Shown piece after piece: positions 24,206 to 35,376 of a stretch of DNA of 64,000 nt. A program made the position numbers and the translations under genes. This DNA comes from Ardenticatenaceae bacterium (GTDB taxonomy: Bacteria; Chloroflexota; Anaerolineae; Promineifilales; Promineifilaceae), in assembly GCA_020634565.1 (NCBI GenBank), contig JACKBN010000006.1:124001-188000 (forward strand), given 5' to 3'. The notes beneath the pieces were generated by a model that saw only the letters and a program-made list of their open reading frames with translations, was not told the origin of the DNA and did no database searches. The stretch's first letter is position 1. Each line of letters begins with the position of its first letter.

Positions 24206-24474
24206 CAAAAACATAACGCGTCACCCTTACTTCCCGTTGCTGAATCCTCATTTCTCTCCTGAATTCAGGGACTAAAGTCAGCTTGCCAGGACGAATGTCC
24301 CCCCTCAAAATATTGGCAGGAGTTATAACACAGTCCAACTGCGCATCCGTTTGCTTAAATGAGGGTCTCCATTTGCCACAAAACGAATTCATTTAACTGC
24401 GTCAGGGACAAAAGAAAATTGCGTTCAGTTAACGTTAGTCCAACAAATGGGCTGTGTGCAACAAGGAAAATCTG

Positions 24475-27261
<2,787 letters not shown>

Positions 27262-27264
27262 CCC

Positions 27265-28773
27265 TTAAGCCTGGTTCTGAATTTCCATCAACGCTAACTT
27301 GCGATCCCGCTGCTTTTGTTGTTCCTGCAAGATAGAAGGCGCAACGGCCCGCTCCCGGCATTGTTCGGCCGTTAACGGACAGCGTTCACACGTTTCATTG
27401 ATAATGACTTGAGGAATGGCCGGGTCCTGAACAAAGCGGATGGTGTTTCGCAGATCTGGTTCCTCCCGGAAGCCGATGATCACACTGCTGGTGACCCCCG
27501 GCGACAAACTCAGCTCTCGCGCAAAGCCCAGACACAAAAACCGATCCTGTGACTCCACAAACTCCGACATCTGCACCCCAACAATCGGCTCATCGGAAGC
27601 CGTGGGTGTCGGGTGCATATCTTCCATCTCGCGCAGCAGCCGCACAGACAGCCAGCGCCGGCAGTAATGCTCCAGCAAACCAATCCCACTCGGCACAATG
27701 AGCTGGTTCATGTTTAGCTGCTTGATAAGCTGGTAAGTGCCGCTGTTTTCCCGATGATGAAAGCGCAAAAAGTGCAGCTTCACGCCAAAGAATTGGGGAA
27801 TGAGCTCGCTGAAGCGATAAAAAAGCATTTCTGGCGTTACGTGATATTTATCCAGCATGGCCAGCATGAGATGAGGCGACCAGGTTGTTTGCTCAAACAA
27901 ATGCTGCAAGTCGGCCAACATGTGGTGGCGCGGCATCAGCAGCACCCCGCCAAAATAAGCGGCCTTAAAATCATTCAAAATTTGCTGGAAAGAGTTGATT
28001 TGGTCCGGTGTTGAGGCAAAAGAGCGTTCTTTTAGCTTGAGATATTGATAACCTACTTCCCGCGCCAAAATGAACTTCACCTGGCGCGTACTCAGCGCAC
28101 TGTTGATGAGCAGACGCGGGTTCTTGCCTTCAAAGAAGACGGCGCGATATTTGGTTAGCGCCGGTTGTTCCTGAATGGTTTCCATGTCCAGCTCGTAGCC
28201 ATATTCGTTTTGCAGAATCGTTTGCAAAGCCTCTTTGCTCACGGGGGGATCGTCTGTGAGGCCAGCGGCGGGGCCATAGCGCTCAATAAAGGCTTGCGCC
28301 GCGTCTTCCAAATCCTGGAAATAATTTTCGTGGATTTCTTGGTAGGAGCGCAGGGCTGCTCGTAAAAAATCCTCTTCGTGCAGGCCATAGCGACGGCCGA
28401 TTTCCAACACGGCATGGAGCAGGGCACTGGCTTTCTCTGGTTCGCGCGTCAGCAGCGTGACCAAATCGCCCATTTCCAGACCAAATTCGTCAAACGGAAA
28501 CCGTTGAAAGGTCATGGATTTGAGCGTGGTGCTCAAGTAGGTCATGGAGGGTGAGAGGGCGATGGAGACCAACTCATCGTACGGCTTGCTGAGCACTTCT
28601 GCCATGCGCAGAATTTTGTCGCCGCGTGGATATTTACGCCCTTTTTCGATTTCGGTGACGTAGGAGGGCGATAGTTCGCATTGGGTGGCAAATTCAGAAA
28701 GCGTCAACCCTGTTTCCATACGTGCCTGGCGCACTTTCATGCCAAAAATAATGTTGATGAGATTATTCGTCAT
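27265..28773 (-). CDS. ScfR/RamB-type XRE regulator of the glyoxylate shunt
   Basis: The ~502-residue protein has an N-terminal Cro/CI HTH (VRQARMETGLTLSEFATQ, LSPSYVTEIEKGRKYPRGDK), then an IrrE-like domain whose HExxH zinc motif is degenerate (AREVGYQYL) and a C-terminal domain with CERCPLTAEQC. This is the architecture of RamB/ScfR regulators, which control acetate, propionate and glyoxylate genes in actinobacteria. It is divergent from aceBA, with two matching palindromes between them. I place the start at 28773 (MTNNLINIIFGMKV); the longer frame to 28881 would run over an operator. It may sense an acyl-CoA. Confidence 0.88.
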   Translation of the reverse strand: MTNNLINIIFGMKVRQARMETGLTLSEFATQCELSPSYVTEIEKGRKYPRGDKILRMAEVLSKPYDELVSIALSPSMTYLSTTLKSMTFQRFPFDEFGLEMGDLVTLLTREPEKASALLHAVLEIGRRYGLHEEDFLRAALRSYQEIHENYFQDLEDAAQAFIERYGPAAGLTDDPPVSKEALQTILQNEYGYELDMETIQEQPALTKYRAVFFEGKNPRLLINSALSTRQVKFILAREVGYQYLKLKERSFASTPDQINSFQQILNDFKAAYFGGVLLMPRHHMLADLQHLFEQTTWSPHLMLAMLDKYHVTPEMLFYRFSELIPQFFGVKLHFLRFHHRENSGTYQLIKQLNMNQLIVPSGIGLLEHYCRRWLSVRLLREMEDMHPTPTASDEPIVGVQMSEFVESQDRFLCLGFARELSLSPGVTSSVIIGFREEPDLRNTIRFVQDPAIPQVIINETCERCPLTAEQCRERAVAPSILQEQQKQRDRKLALMEIQNQA

Positions 28774-28845
28774 AAGTTCACTTTTGCTGCTGCCGTATGA
28801 ATGTAATAGATGATGCGAGCAGTGCGAGGTCAATGATACTGCTTT

Positions 28846-28861
28846 TAGCGAATTTTCGCTA
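28846..28861. promoter_or_regulatory. Operator palindrome 1 (TAGCGAA-TT-TTCGCTA)
   Basis: Perfect 7-bp arms, upstream of both the aceB promoter and the regulator start. It shares AGCGAATTTTCGCT with operator 2, the centres being 82 bp apart. Likely bound by the ScfR/RamB-type protein. Confidence 0.75.
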
Positions 28862-28887
28862 TTAAGCAAGAAGTCGCCCATTTGGCC

Positions 28888-28915
28888 TTGACACAGTGCG
28901 TCTTTCGTTTATACT
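28888..28915 (+). promoter_or_regulatory. Promoter of aceB
   Basis: TTGACA and TATACT are 16 bp apart. Operator 1 is upstream and operator 2 begins about where transcription should start. Confidence 0.8.
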
Positions 28916-28928
28916 TTTCTTCACAAAC

Positions 28929-28942
28929 AGCGAATTTTCGCT
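28929..28942. promoter_or_regulatory. Operator palindrome 2 (AGCGAA-TT-TTCGCT)
   Basis: Identical core to operator 1, placed just after the -10 box, a position suited to repression. An 82-bp centre spacing is close to eight helical turns, which would allow looping. Confidence 0.75.
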
Positions 28943-28999
28943 AAAGGTGATAATTTTCAGCAAGTCAGGTTTAAAAATAGAGTTAAGGAGCCGCACCCC

Positions 29000-30583
29000 A
29001 TGTCCCACCATGTAAAGCTCACTGGTGAACTTCACTCCCAGTTTGATCGGATTCTTACGCCGGAAGCCCTGGATTTTGTGGCTTCTTTAGATGAACAGTT
29101 TCAGGAACGACGCCAGGAATTGCTGCAAAAGCGCGTTCTGCGGCAGGCACGGCTCGATGCCGGGGAAATGCCCAACTTTTTGCCAGAAACGGCCGAAATT
29201 CGCCAAAGTGACTGGAAAGTTGCCGCCATTCCGACTGACCTCATGGATCGCCGCGTAGAAATCACAGGCCCGGTGGATCGCAAAATGGTCATCAATGCGC
29301 TGAATTCCGGGGCCAACATGTACATGGCTGACTTTGAAGATTCACATTCTCCAACGTGGTTCGACACGGTACAGGGTCAGATTAACCTTTGTGACGCGGT
29401 TGATGGCACCATCACCTTTACCAACCCCGACGGCAAATTTTATGAACTGAACGACACCATCGCGACCTTGTTGGTGCGCCCCCGTGGCTGGCACCTGAAC
29501 GAGAAGCACATGCTGTTGAACGGCCGTCCCGTTTCCGCCTCCCTTTTTGATTTTGGTCTTTTCTTTTTCCACAATGCTAAAAAATTGCTGGAGAAAGGCA
29601 GCGGTCCCTATTTTTACCTGCCCAAGCTAGAAAGCCACCTCGAAGCGCGGCTGTGGAATGATGTGTTTGTCATGGCCCAGGAACTGTTGGGCGTGCCTCA
29701 AGGCTCCATTCGGGCCACGGTGCTCATCGAAAATATTTTGGCTGCGTTTGAGATGGACGAGATTTTGTACGAACTGCGCGATCATTCGGCTGGCCTTAAC
29801 TGCGGCCGTTGGGATTACATCTTCAGCGCCATTCGTAAATTCCGCAAGCATCCCAGCTTTGTGCTGCCAGACCGGGCGCAGGTGACGATGACCACGCATA
29901 TGATGCGCTCTTACTCGCTGCTGCTCATTAAAACGTGTCATCGGCGCGGCATTCATGCCATGGGTGGCATGGCAGCACAAATTCCGATTAAGGGCAACCC
30001 GGTCGCAAATGAGGCCGCCCTGGCCAAAGTACGGGCCGACAAGGAGCGCGAAGCGCGCGATGGGCATGACGGCACCTGGGTGGCGCATCCGGCACTGGTG
30101 GCCCTCGCCAAAGAAGAGTTCGACAAGGTGATGACGGGGCCCAACCAGATTGATCGCCTGCGTGAAGATGTCCAGATTACGGCCGAAGATTTGCTGACGG
30201 TGCCCCATGGCACCATTACGGAAGACGGCCTGCGCACCAATATGGATGTGGGCATTCAATATATGGCGGCCTGGTTGGATGGCAGCGGCTGCGTGCCGAT
30301 TTATAACCTGATGGAAGATGCGGCTACGGCCGAAATCTCTCGCGCTCAGGTATGGCAATGGCTGCACAATCCAGGCACCAAACTGGCAGACGGCCGTTCC
30401 ATCACCCCGGAACTTTTGCACAAGCTAATGCCCGACGTGATGCAGCAAATAGAAGGCGCTGTCGGGCCAGATCAGTTTGCCAGGGGCAAGTACCAGGAAG
30501 CCAGCAAACTGTTTGAGAAGATTATCGTTGGCAAGGATTTCACCGAGTTCCTGACTTTGCCCGCCTACGACTATTTAAATTAG
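29000..30583 (+). CDS. aceB: Malate synthase A
   Basis: The 527-residue protein joins glyoxylate and acetyl-CoA to malate. It shows family blocks ANMYMADFEDSHSPTW, LLVRPRGWHLNEKH, GPYFYLPKLESHLEARLW, IRATVLIENILAAFEMDEI and GMAAQIPIKG; length and motifs fit type A rather than G. AAGGAG precedes the ATG. It is the first gene of an operon with aceA and is probably controlled by the divergent ScfR/RamB-type regulator through the two palindromes. Confidence 0.96.
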   Translation: MSHHVKLTGELHSQFDRILTPEALDFVASLDEQFQERRQELLQKRVLRQARLDAGEMPNFLPETAEIRQSDWKVAAIPTDLMDRRVEITGPVDRKMVINALNSGANMYMADFEDSHSPTWFDTVQGQINLCDAVDGTITFTNPDGKFYELNDTIATLLVRPRGWHLNEKHMLLNGRPVSASLFDFGLFFFHNAKKLLEKGSGPYFYLPKLESHLEARLWNDVFVMAQELLGVPQGSIRATVLIENILAAFEMDEILYELRDHSAGLNCGRWDYIFSAIRKFRKHPSFVLPDRAQVTMTTHMMRSYSLLLIKTCHRRGIHAMGGMAAQIPIKGNPVANEAALAKVRADKEREARDGHDGTWVAHPALVALAKEEFDKVMTGPNQIDRLREDVQITAEDLLTVPHGTITEDGLRTNMDVGIQYMAAWLDGSGCVPIYNLMEDAATAEISRAQVWQWLHNPGTKLADGRSITPELLHKLMPDVMQQIEGAVGPDQFARGKYQEASKLFEKIIVGKDFTEFLTLPAYDYLN

Positions 30584-30665
30584 GTTTTTTCGGTTGGGCG
30601 CTACCGCAAGCCTGCCGTTCATTACAAAAAATCATTTTCTTAAACGTAAATTCGGAGGAGTGAGC

Positions 30666-31970
30666 ATGTTGAAAGATTACAATGCAGAGCAGATGGAAAA
30701 CAGTTGGAAGTTTGACAAGCGGTGGCTGGGGATTGAACGGCCGTATACCAGCGAAGATGTTTGCCGTCTGCGGGGGACCGTGCAAATTGAGTACACATTA
30801 GCGCGTATGGGCGCTGAGCGCTTGTGGCAACTGATGCGCAAAGAGGATTATGTCAACGCGTTGGGTGCGCTTACTGGCAACCAGGCCGTGCAAATGGTGC
30901 AGGCGGGTCTCAAGGCCATCTACCTGAGCGGCTGGCAGGTGGCGGCTGACGCCAATAACGCAGCACACACTTACCCAGATCAGAGCCTTTACCCGGCAGA
31001 TAGTGCACCCCAGTTGGCCAAACGCATCAACAATGCGCTGTTGCGTGCTGACCAGATTTACCACATGAACAATCAGAATGGCGTTTACTGGTTTGCGCCC
31101 ATCGTGGCAGACGCTGAGTCCGGGTTTGGCGGTGCGCTTAATGCCTTTGAACTGATGAAGATGATGATTGAAGCGGGCGTGGCCGGCGTTCATTTTGAAG
31201 ATCAGCTCTCTTCAGCCAAAAAATGTGGCCACATGGGCGGCAAGGTATTGGTGCCCACCCGCGAATTCATCCAGAAGCTCATCTCCGCACGTTTGGCTGC
31301 TGACGTAATGGGCGTGCCCACCGTTCTCATTGCCCGCACGGATGCGGATTCGGCCCAACTCATCACCAGCGATATTGATCCGCGCGATCAACCGTTCATC
31401 ACCGGCGAGCGCACCTCTGAAGGGTTCTACAACATTAAGGGTGGGCTGGAAAGCGCCATTGCTCGTGGCCTCTCCTACGCACCCTATGCCGATGTCATCT
31501 GGTGTGAAACCTCAACCCCGGATTTGGGTGAAGCTAAAGAGTTTGCCGACGCCATTCATGAGAAATTCCCTGGCAAGATGCTGGCTTACAACTGCTCACC
31601 TTCGTTTAACTGGCGGCGCAATCTGGATGAAGAAACCATTGCCAAGTTCCAAATTGAACTGGGTAAGATGGGGTACAAGTTCCAGTTTGTTACTTTGGCT
31701 GGGTTCCATGCTCTCAACACGAGCATGTTTGAATTGGCGCTGGCTTATAAAAATGAAGGCATGGCCGGTTACTCGCGCTTGCAGGAAAAAGAGTTTGAGC
31801 TGGAAGCCAGCGATGGCTATCGGGCGATAAAGCACCAGAGCTTTGTCGGTGCGGGTTACTTTGATGAAATTCAGCTAACGGTTTCTGGCGGCGAAGCATC
31901 AACAGCCGCTCTCAAAGGTTCTACAGAAGAAGCTCAATTTGATGATCTGGCGGAACCAGCACACGCTTAA
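30666..31970 (+). CDS. aceA: Isocitrate lyase
   Basis: The 434-residue protein cleaves isocitrate to glyoxylate and succinate. The catalytic Cys lies in SAKKCGHMGGKVLVPT; other blocks are PIVADAESGFGG, VHFEDQ, VLIARTDADSAQL and YNCSPSFNWRR. GGAGGAG precedes the ATG at 30666, which I prefer to the in-frame upstream start. It follows aceB by 82 bp and ends at a strong terminator. With aceB it lets the cell grow on acetate or fatty acids. Confidence 0.96.
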   Translation: MLKDYNAEQMENSWKFDKRWLGIERPYTSEDVCRLRGTVQIEYTLARMGAERLWQLMRKEDYVNALGALTGNQAVQMVQAGLKAIYLSGWQVAADANNAAHTYPDQSLYPADSAPQLAKRINNALLRADQIYHMNNQNGVYWFAPIVADAESGFGGALNAFELMKMMIEAGVAGVHFEDQLSSAKKCGHMGGKVLVPTREFIQKLISARLAADVMGVPTVLIARTDADSAQLITSDIDPRDQPFITGERTSEGFYNIKGGLESAIARGLSYAPYADVIWCETSTPDLGEAKEFADAIHEKFPGKMLAYNCSPSFNWRRNLDEETIAKFQIELGKMGYKFQFVTLAGFHALNTSMFELALAYKNEGMAGYSRLQEKEFELEASDGYRAIKHQSFVGAGYFDEIQLTVSGGEASTAALKGSTEEAQFDDLAEPAHA

Positions 31971-32001
31971 TTCGCTATTTCTTCCATTCACTCCTTGGTA
32001 A

Positions 32002-32041
32002 AAGAAGCGGTCGTCTGTGGGAGACGGCCGTTTCTTTTTTT
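32002..32041 (+). terminator. Intrinsic terminator of aceBA
   Basis: A 14-bp stem AGAAGCGGTCGTCT/AGACGGCCGTTTCT with two G-T pairs is followed by a long T-run. One arm contains the iterated ACGGCCGT palindrome. Confidence 0.9.
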
Positions 32042-32176
32042 CTCTCTCTTTCACCACAAACAACACTTAAGCCAGACGTTAACTTTTCCACGATACCATA
32101 ATTTTGCAATCAAGATAAGTAGTAGGTGTTCTAGGTAAACGCAGCTAATTTGGACAAATACGCCAAACAAATTGTG

Positions 32177-32214
32177 TTTACAAGAGCAAATCATCCCGTT
32201 ATTTTGTGATTTGC
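32177..32214 (+). promoter_or_regulatory. Promoter with overlapping inverted repeat before SARP gene
   Basis: TTTACA (32177-32182) and TATTTT (32200-32205) are 17 bp apart. Arms GCAAATCA (32186-32193) and TGATTTGC (32207-32214) straddle the -10 box and could be an operator. Confidence 0.5.
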
Positions 32215-32232
32215 TTGTCATTGAAGTGATCT

Positions 32233-32979
32233 ATGCAGCCATTTGAGCAAGAGAAGGTTATCGAGCCTGACGAGATGGTTGAATCTGCGGCCAACTTGAA
32301 GATACATCTTTTTGGCACGCCATCTTTTTTAATTAATGGGCAGCCTCTGGCCGAAACAACGTCCAATAAAGTAGAAGCGTTGTTTGCCTATCTGGCCAGC
32401 CATCCTTATCCGCATTTGCGGGAAGCGCTGGCGTTTCTACTGTTTAATGCCCAATCTCGTAATCAGGCCAACAATAATTTGCGCGTGCTGTTGTCCCGGC
32501 TGCGCCGCGTGTGTGAAGACACGATTTTAATCACGCGGCAAACGGTACGAATCAATCCAGCCTATGATGTGTGGTTGGATACGGCCGTTTTTCAGCAAAT
32601 CCTCCCCCAACAGCCAGAACGCGCCCTAGAACTGTATCGAGGTGATTTCTTGGAAACAATTCAAGTACAAGATGCCAAAGGTTTTGTAGAATGGGCCGCC
32701 CTGGAGCGAGAGCAGCACCGCTTGCAGGCGCTGGAAACGCTCTTGCAGCTCATCGAAAAGTATGAAGCGGCGGGCCAATTGGAAAAAGCGATATATTTTG
32801 CCCAGCAGCTGCTCACCATCGAGCCACATCACGAAGGGTGGCATCGCTGGCTCATTCAGCTTCATTTGCAGGCCGACCAACGCGCTGAAGCGCAAGAACA
32901 ATTTGACGTCTGCCGCCAAATCCTGCAAGAAAACTTTAACCAGGAACCAACGGCCGTTACCCAATCCCTCCTCAAATAA
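32233..32979 (+). CDS. SARP-type regulator (OmpR-like HTH plus BTAD)
   Basis: The 248-residue protein has an N-terminal OmpR/PhoB-like winged helix (LKIHLFGTPSFLINGQPL, NNLRVLLSRLRRVCEDTILI) and a C-terminal bacterial transcriptional activation domain of TPR-like helices (ALELYRGDFLETI, AIYFAQQLLTIEPHHEGWHR). It is a stand-alone SARP-size activator without the ATPase module of larger relatives. Target genes are not evident; the neighbours are unrelated. An inverted repeat at its promoter may be a self-control site. Confidence 0.85.
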   Translation: MQPFEQEKVIEPDEMVESAANLKIHLFGTPSFLINGQPLAETTSNKVEALFAYLASHPYPHLREALAFLLFNAQSRNQANNNLRVLLSRLRRVCEDTILITRQTVRINPAYDVWLDTAVFQQILPQQPERALELYRGDFLETIQVQDAKGFVEWAALEREQHRLQALETLLQLIEKYEAAGQLEKAIYFAQQLLTIEPHHEGWHRWLIQLHLQADQRAEAQEQFDVCRQILQENFNQEPTAVTQSLLK

Positions 32980-33010
32980 GAATCTCAAACTGATTTCCCA
33001 CTTAGTAAAC

Positions 33011-33050
33011 ACAGGCGCTGCTTCGTAAAGAGGCAGCGCCTGTTTGCGTT
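33011..33050 (+). terminator. Probable terminator after SARP gene
   Basis: Exact 11-bp arms ACAGGCGCTGC (33011-33021) and GCAGCGCCTGT (33033-33043) are followed by a short T-rich tail. Confidence 0.65.
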
Positions 33051-33173
33051 TAGCCAATCCCCGTTTTACAGACAATTTACAAACAAATTGCAACTTTTGG
33101 GAATGCATCTGGTATCTATAACCAGTAACAGACAGCGGCAATTGGCCGCTTTGCCCTGTAAGGAGGCATTCTC

Positions 33174-33689
33174 ATGGTTGATGTTTATATTGTTGTCTAC
33201 TCCCTTTTAGGCATTCTCATTTGCCTGCCCGCATTACTGGTAGCGCTGAATTTGCTCATGCCCCACATTACCGCCCGCATCGAAACGCGCCTGGAGCAAA
33301 CGCCGGGCAAGAGCTTCTTTTTAGGGGTGCCGGTAACGGCCGTTTTCCTCCTCTGGATCGCCATTACCGCCAACATTCCCGGAATAGGGCAGGCCAGTGC
33401 ATTTTTGGTCGCCTTTTTGGGCATGGGGCTGGGCACGCTCGGTGCCGCAGGCATGACACGGCTGTTAGCCAAGCGCGTACGGCCGTTAACCAATCCCAGT
33501 TCAGAAGCGCTGAACTGGCTGCGCGGTGCCGTCATGTATGAATTGGCCTGCCTGTTTCCTATTGTGGGCTGGTTTTTGTTTGCCCCCATCGTAGGCATTA
33601 CCGTCATCGGCGCAGCGACTTTTGGGCTGCTTGGCTGGCTGCCTCGGCCTACGGTGAGTGAGCAGGTGGCGGTGGCTGGTAATCAGTAA
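33174..33689 (+). CDS. Unrecognised four-helix membrane protein
   Basis: The 171-residue product has about four membrane segments, at roughly residues 5-28, 48-65, 75-95 and 125-155, separated by a basic loop (RLLAKRVRPL). AAGGAGG lies seven bases upstream of the ATG. No motif reveals a function. It has host-like codon use and two copies of the iterated palindrome. Confidence 0.65.
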   Translation: MVDVYIVVYSLLGILICLPALLVALNLLMPHITARIETRLEQTPGKSFFLGVPVTAVFLLWIAITANIPGIGQASAFLVAFLGMGLGTLGAAGMTRLLAKRVRPLTNPSSEALNWLRGAVMYELACLFPIVGWFLFAPIVGITVIGAATFGLLGWLPRPTVSEQVAVAGNQ

Positions 33690-33760
33690 TCGGTATTTGG
33701 TAATCAGTATTCAGTAAACGGTGTTCCGCTGATTACTGAATACTGACCCACTGAAAACTG
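33684..33760. repeat. Quasi-palindromic element (CAGTATTCAGTAA type)
   Basis: Exact 13-base arms at 33705-33717 and 33733-33745, with an extra GGTAATCAGTAATCGG word to the left. It overlaps the stop of the membrane-protein gene. Confidence 0.8.
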
Positions 33761-33780
33761 CCTGGCAAAGGTTTTTCACT

Positions 33781-35328
33781 ATGAAACTAACCCGACGCAA
33801 CTTCCTACAACTTGGTGGGGCAACGGCCGTTGCTGCCGGAACAGCCGGTTGCAGTGTGATAGGTAGAGAGGTGGCCCAAAATGAGCTGCCGGAAAGTTTG
33901 GCTGTGCCAACGGCCGTTCCCGGTTCCGAACCTCTTACCCAACCCGTACCGGAGCTGCCCAGTTTGGCGGTGAATCCCGCCCGACGGCTGTTGAATCGGG
34001 CTGGGTATGGCGCCACGCCGGGTGATGTTGAGCGTGTGCAGCGGCTGGGGTTGGCTGCTTACCTGGAAGAACAACTCAATCCAGAGAGTATTGATGACCT
34101 GGCCAACGATCTCATTGCTCGCCAACAAACCTTGTACCAGATGGACGCCAGTGTGCTGGTGGAGCAAGAACCAGCAGATGCCACCATCGAGTTGATTGGT
34201 TCCACGTTTATGCGCGCCATTTACTCGAAACGGCAGCTTTATGAAGCGATGGTGGAGTTTTGGTCGGACCATTTCAACATTTACCTGCGCAAGGAGCAGG
34301 TAATGCCTTTGGCCAAAATTGTGGACGACCGGGATGTGATACGGCCGTATGCCCTCACCAACTTTCGTGATTTGCTTGGTGCGTCGGCTAAAAGCCCGGC
34401 GATGCTGCTCTACCTGGACAACATCAGCAATGAAAAGAGCCACCCCAACGAAAACTACGCGCGCGAGCTACTGGAACTGCACACCCTAGGGGTTGATGGC
34501 GGTTACAGCCAGCAAGATGTGCAGGCCGTGGCCCGCATTCTCACTGGTTGGACCGTGGCTAAACGCGGCCGTTTGCGCGGGCAGTTCATCTTTGATGAAG
34601 CCAAGCATGACTTTGGCGAGAAGCAGGTGCTTGGACAAACTTTCCCTGCCGGGCGCGGCGAAGCGGAAGTGGCAGAGCTGCTCGATTTGCTGGCCAATCA
34701 TCCCGCCACCGCTAACTTTTTGGCCACCAAGCTGGTGCGCCGCTTTGTGGCCGATGAGCCGCCTGCTGATTTGGTTAGTGAGGTAGCGAATGCGTATCTG
34801 CAATCTGGCGGCGATATCAAACCGATGCTGCGCACCATCTTTTTAAGTGATGAATTTGCCACAGCGCCGGTGAAGTTGAAACGGCCGCATTCCTACATGG
34901 TCTCTGTGCTGCGCGCCTTGCAGGTGGATTTTCGCTTGGGTCGGGGCCGCGCCATTGCTGACTGGATGCAGCTGCTGGGTCAGCCGCTTTTCCACTGGCC
35001 GCCGCCCGATGGCTACCCGGACGTGTCCAGCGCCTGGGCGGCTAACCTGCTGCCGCGCTGGAACTTTGCCCTGGCGTTGTTGCACAATGAGCTGCCGGGT
35101 GCCACTGTGCCGCTGGACGAACTTTTGCAGGCGGGCAATGCAGAAACGGCCGAATCTGCCATGCAACTGTTTGCCGGATTGATATACGGCCGTTCCCTGC
35201 AACCCAACGAACTCGACCTATTCACCAACTACATCGGCAGCCAACCTATCCAAAATGGTGAAGGGCAACAGCGCCTGCGCGACTGCATCGCCTTGTTGCT
35301 GGTCAGCCCGGAATTTCAGTGGACGTAA
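33781..35328 (+). CDS. Exported DUF1800 protein
   Basis: The 515-residue protein starts with a twin-arginine-type signal (TRRNFLQLGGATAVAAG, then a lipobox-like GTAGC). The body has DUF1800 blocks: LLNRAGYGATPGDVERV, MVEFWSDHFNIYLRK, NYARELLELHTLGV and LTGWTV. The family is exported and of unknown activity, and is nearly always paired with a DUF1501 protein, as here 49 bp downstream. Confidence 0.9.
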   Translation: MKLTRRNFLQLGGATAVAAGTAGCSVIGREVAQNELPESLAVPTAVPGSEPLTQPVPELPSLAVNPARRLLNRAGYGATPGDVERVQRLGLAAYLEEQLNPESIDDLANDLIARQQTLYQMDASVLVEQEPADATIELIGSTFMRAIYSKRQLYEAMVEFWSDHFNIYLRKEQVMPLAKIVDDRDVIRPYALTNFRDLLGASAKSPAMLLYLDNISNEKSHPNENYARELLELHTLGVDGGYSQQDVQAVARILTGWTVAKRGRLRGQFIFDEAKHDFGEKQVLGQTFPAGRGEAEVAELLDLLANHPATANFLATKLVRRFVADEPPADLVSEVANAYLQSGGDIKPMLRTIFLSDEFATAPVKLKRPHSYMVSVLRALQVDFRLGRGRAIADWMQLLGQPLFHWPPPDGYPDVSSAWAANLLPRWNFALALLHNELPGATVPLDELLQAGNAETAESAMQLFAGLIYGRSLQPNELDLFTNYIGSQPIQNGEGQQRLRDCIALLLVSPEFQWT

Positions 35329-35339
35329 CCACGCGTAGG

Positions 35340-35358
35340 GGCGACCCGCCGGGTCGCC
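35340..35358. repeat. GGCGACCC-GCC-GGGTCGCC hairpin repeat
   Basis: A perfect 8-bp stem with a 3-base loop sits between the DUF1800 and DUF1501 genes. It resembles a REP-type extragenic palindrome and may protect the intercistronic mRNA. Confidence 0.65.
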
Positions 35359-35376
35359 TTTACAGGAGATACACCT

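Noticed and set aside
24454..24474. Upstream GTG start for the hybrid kinase
   Set aside because: The ATG at 24475 has a well-placed AGGA, while the GTG has none.
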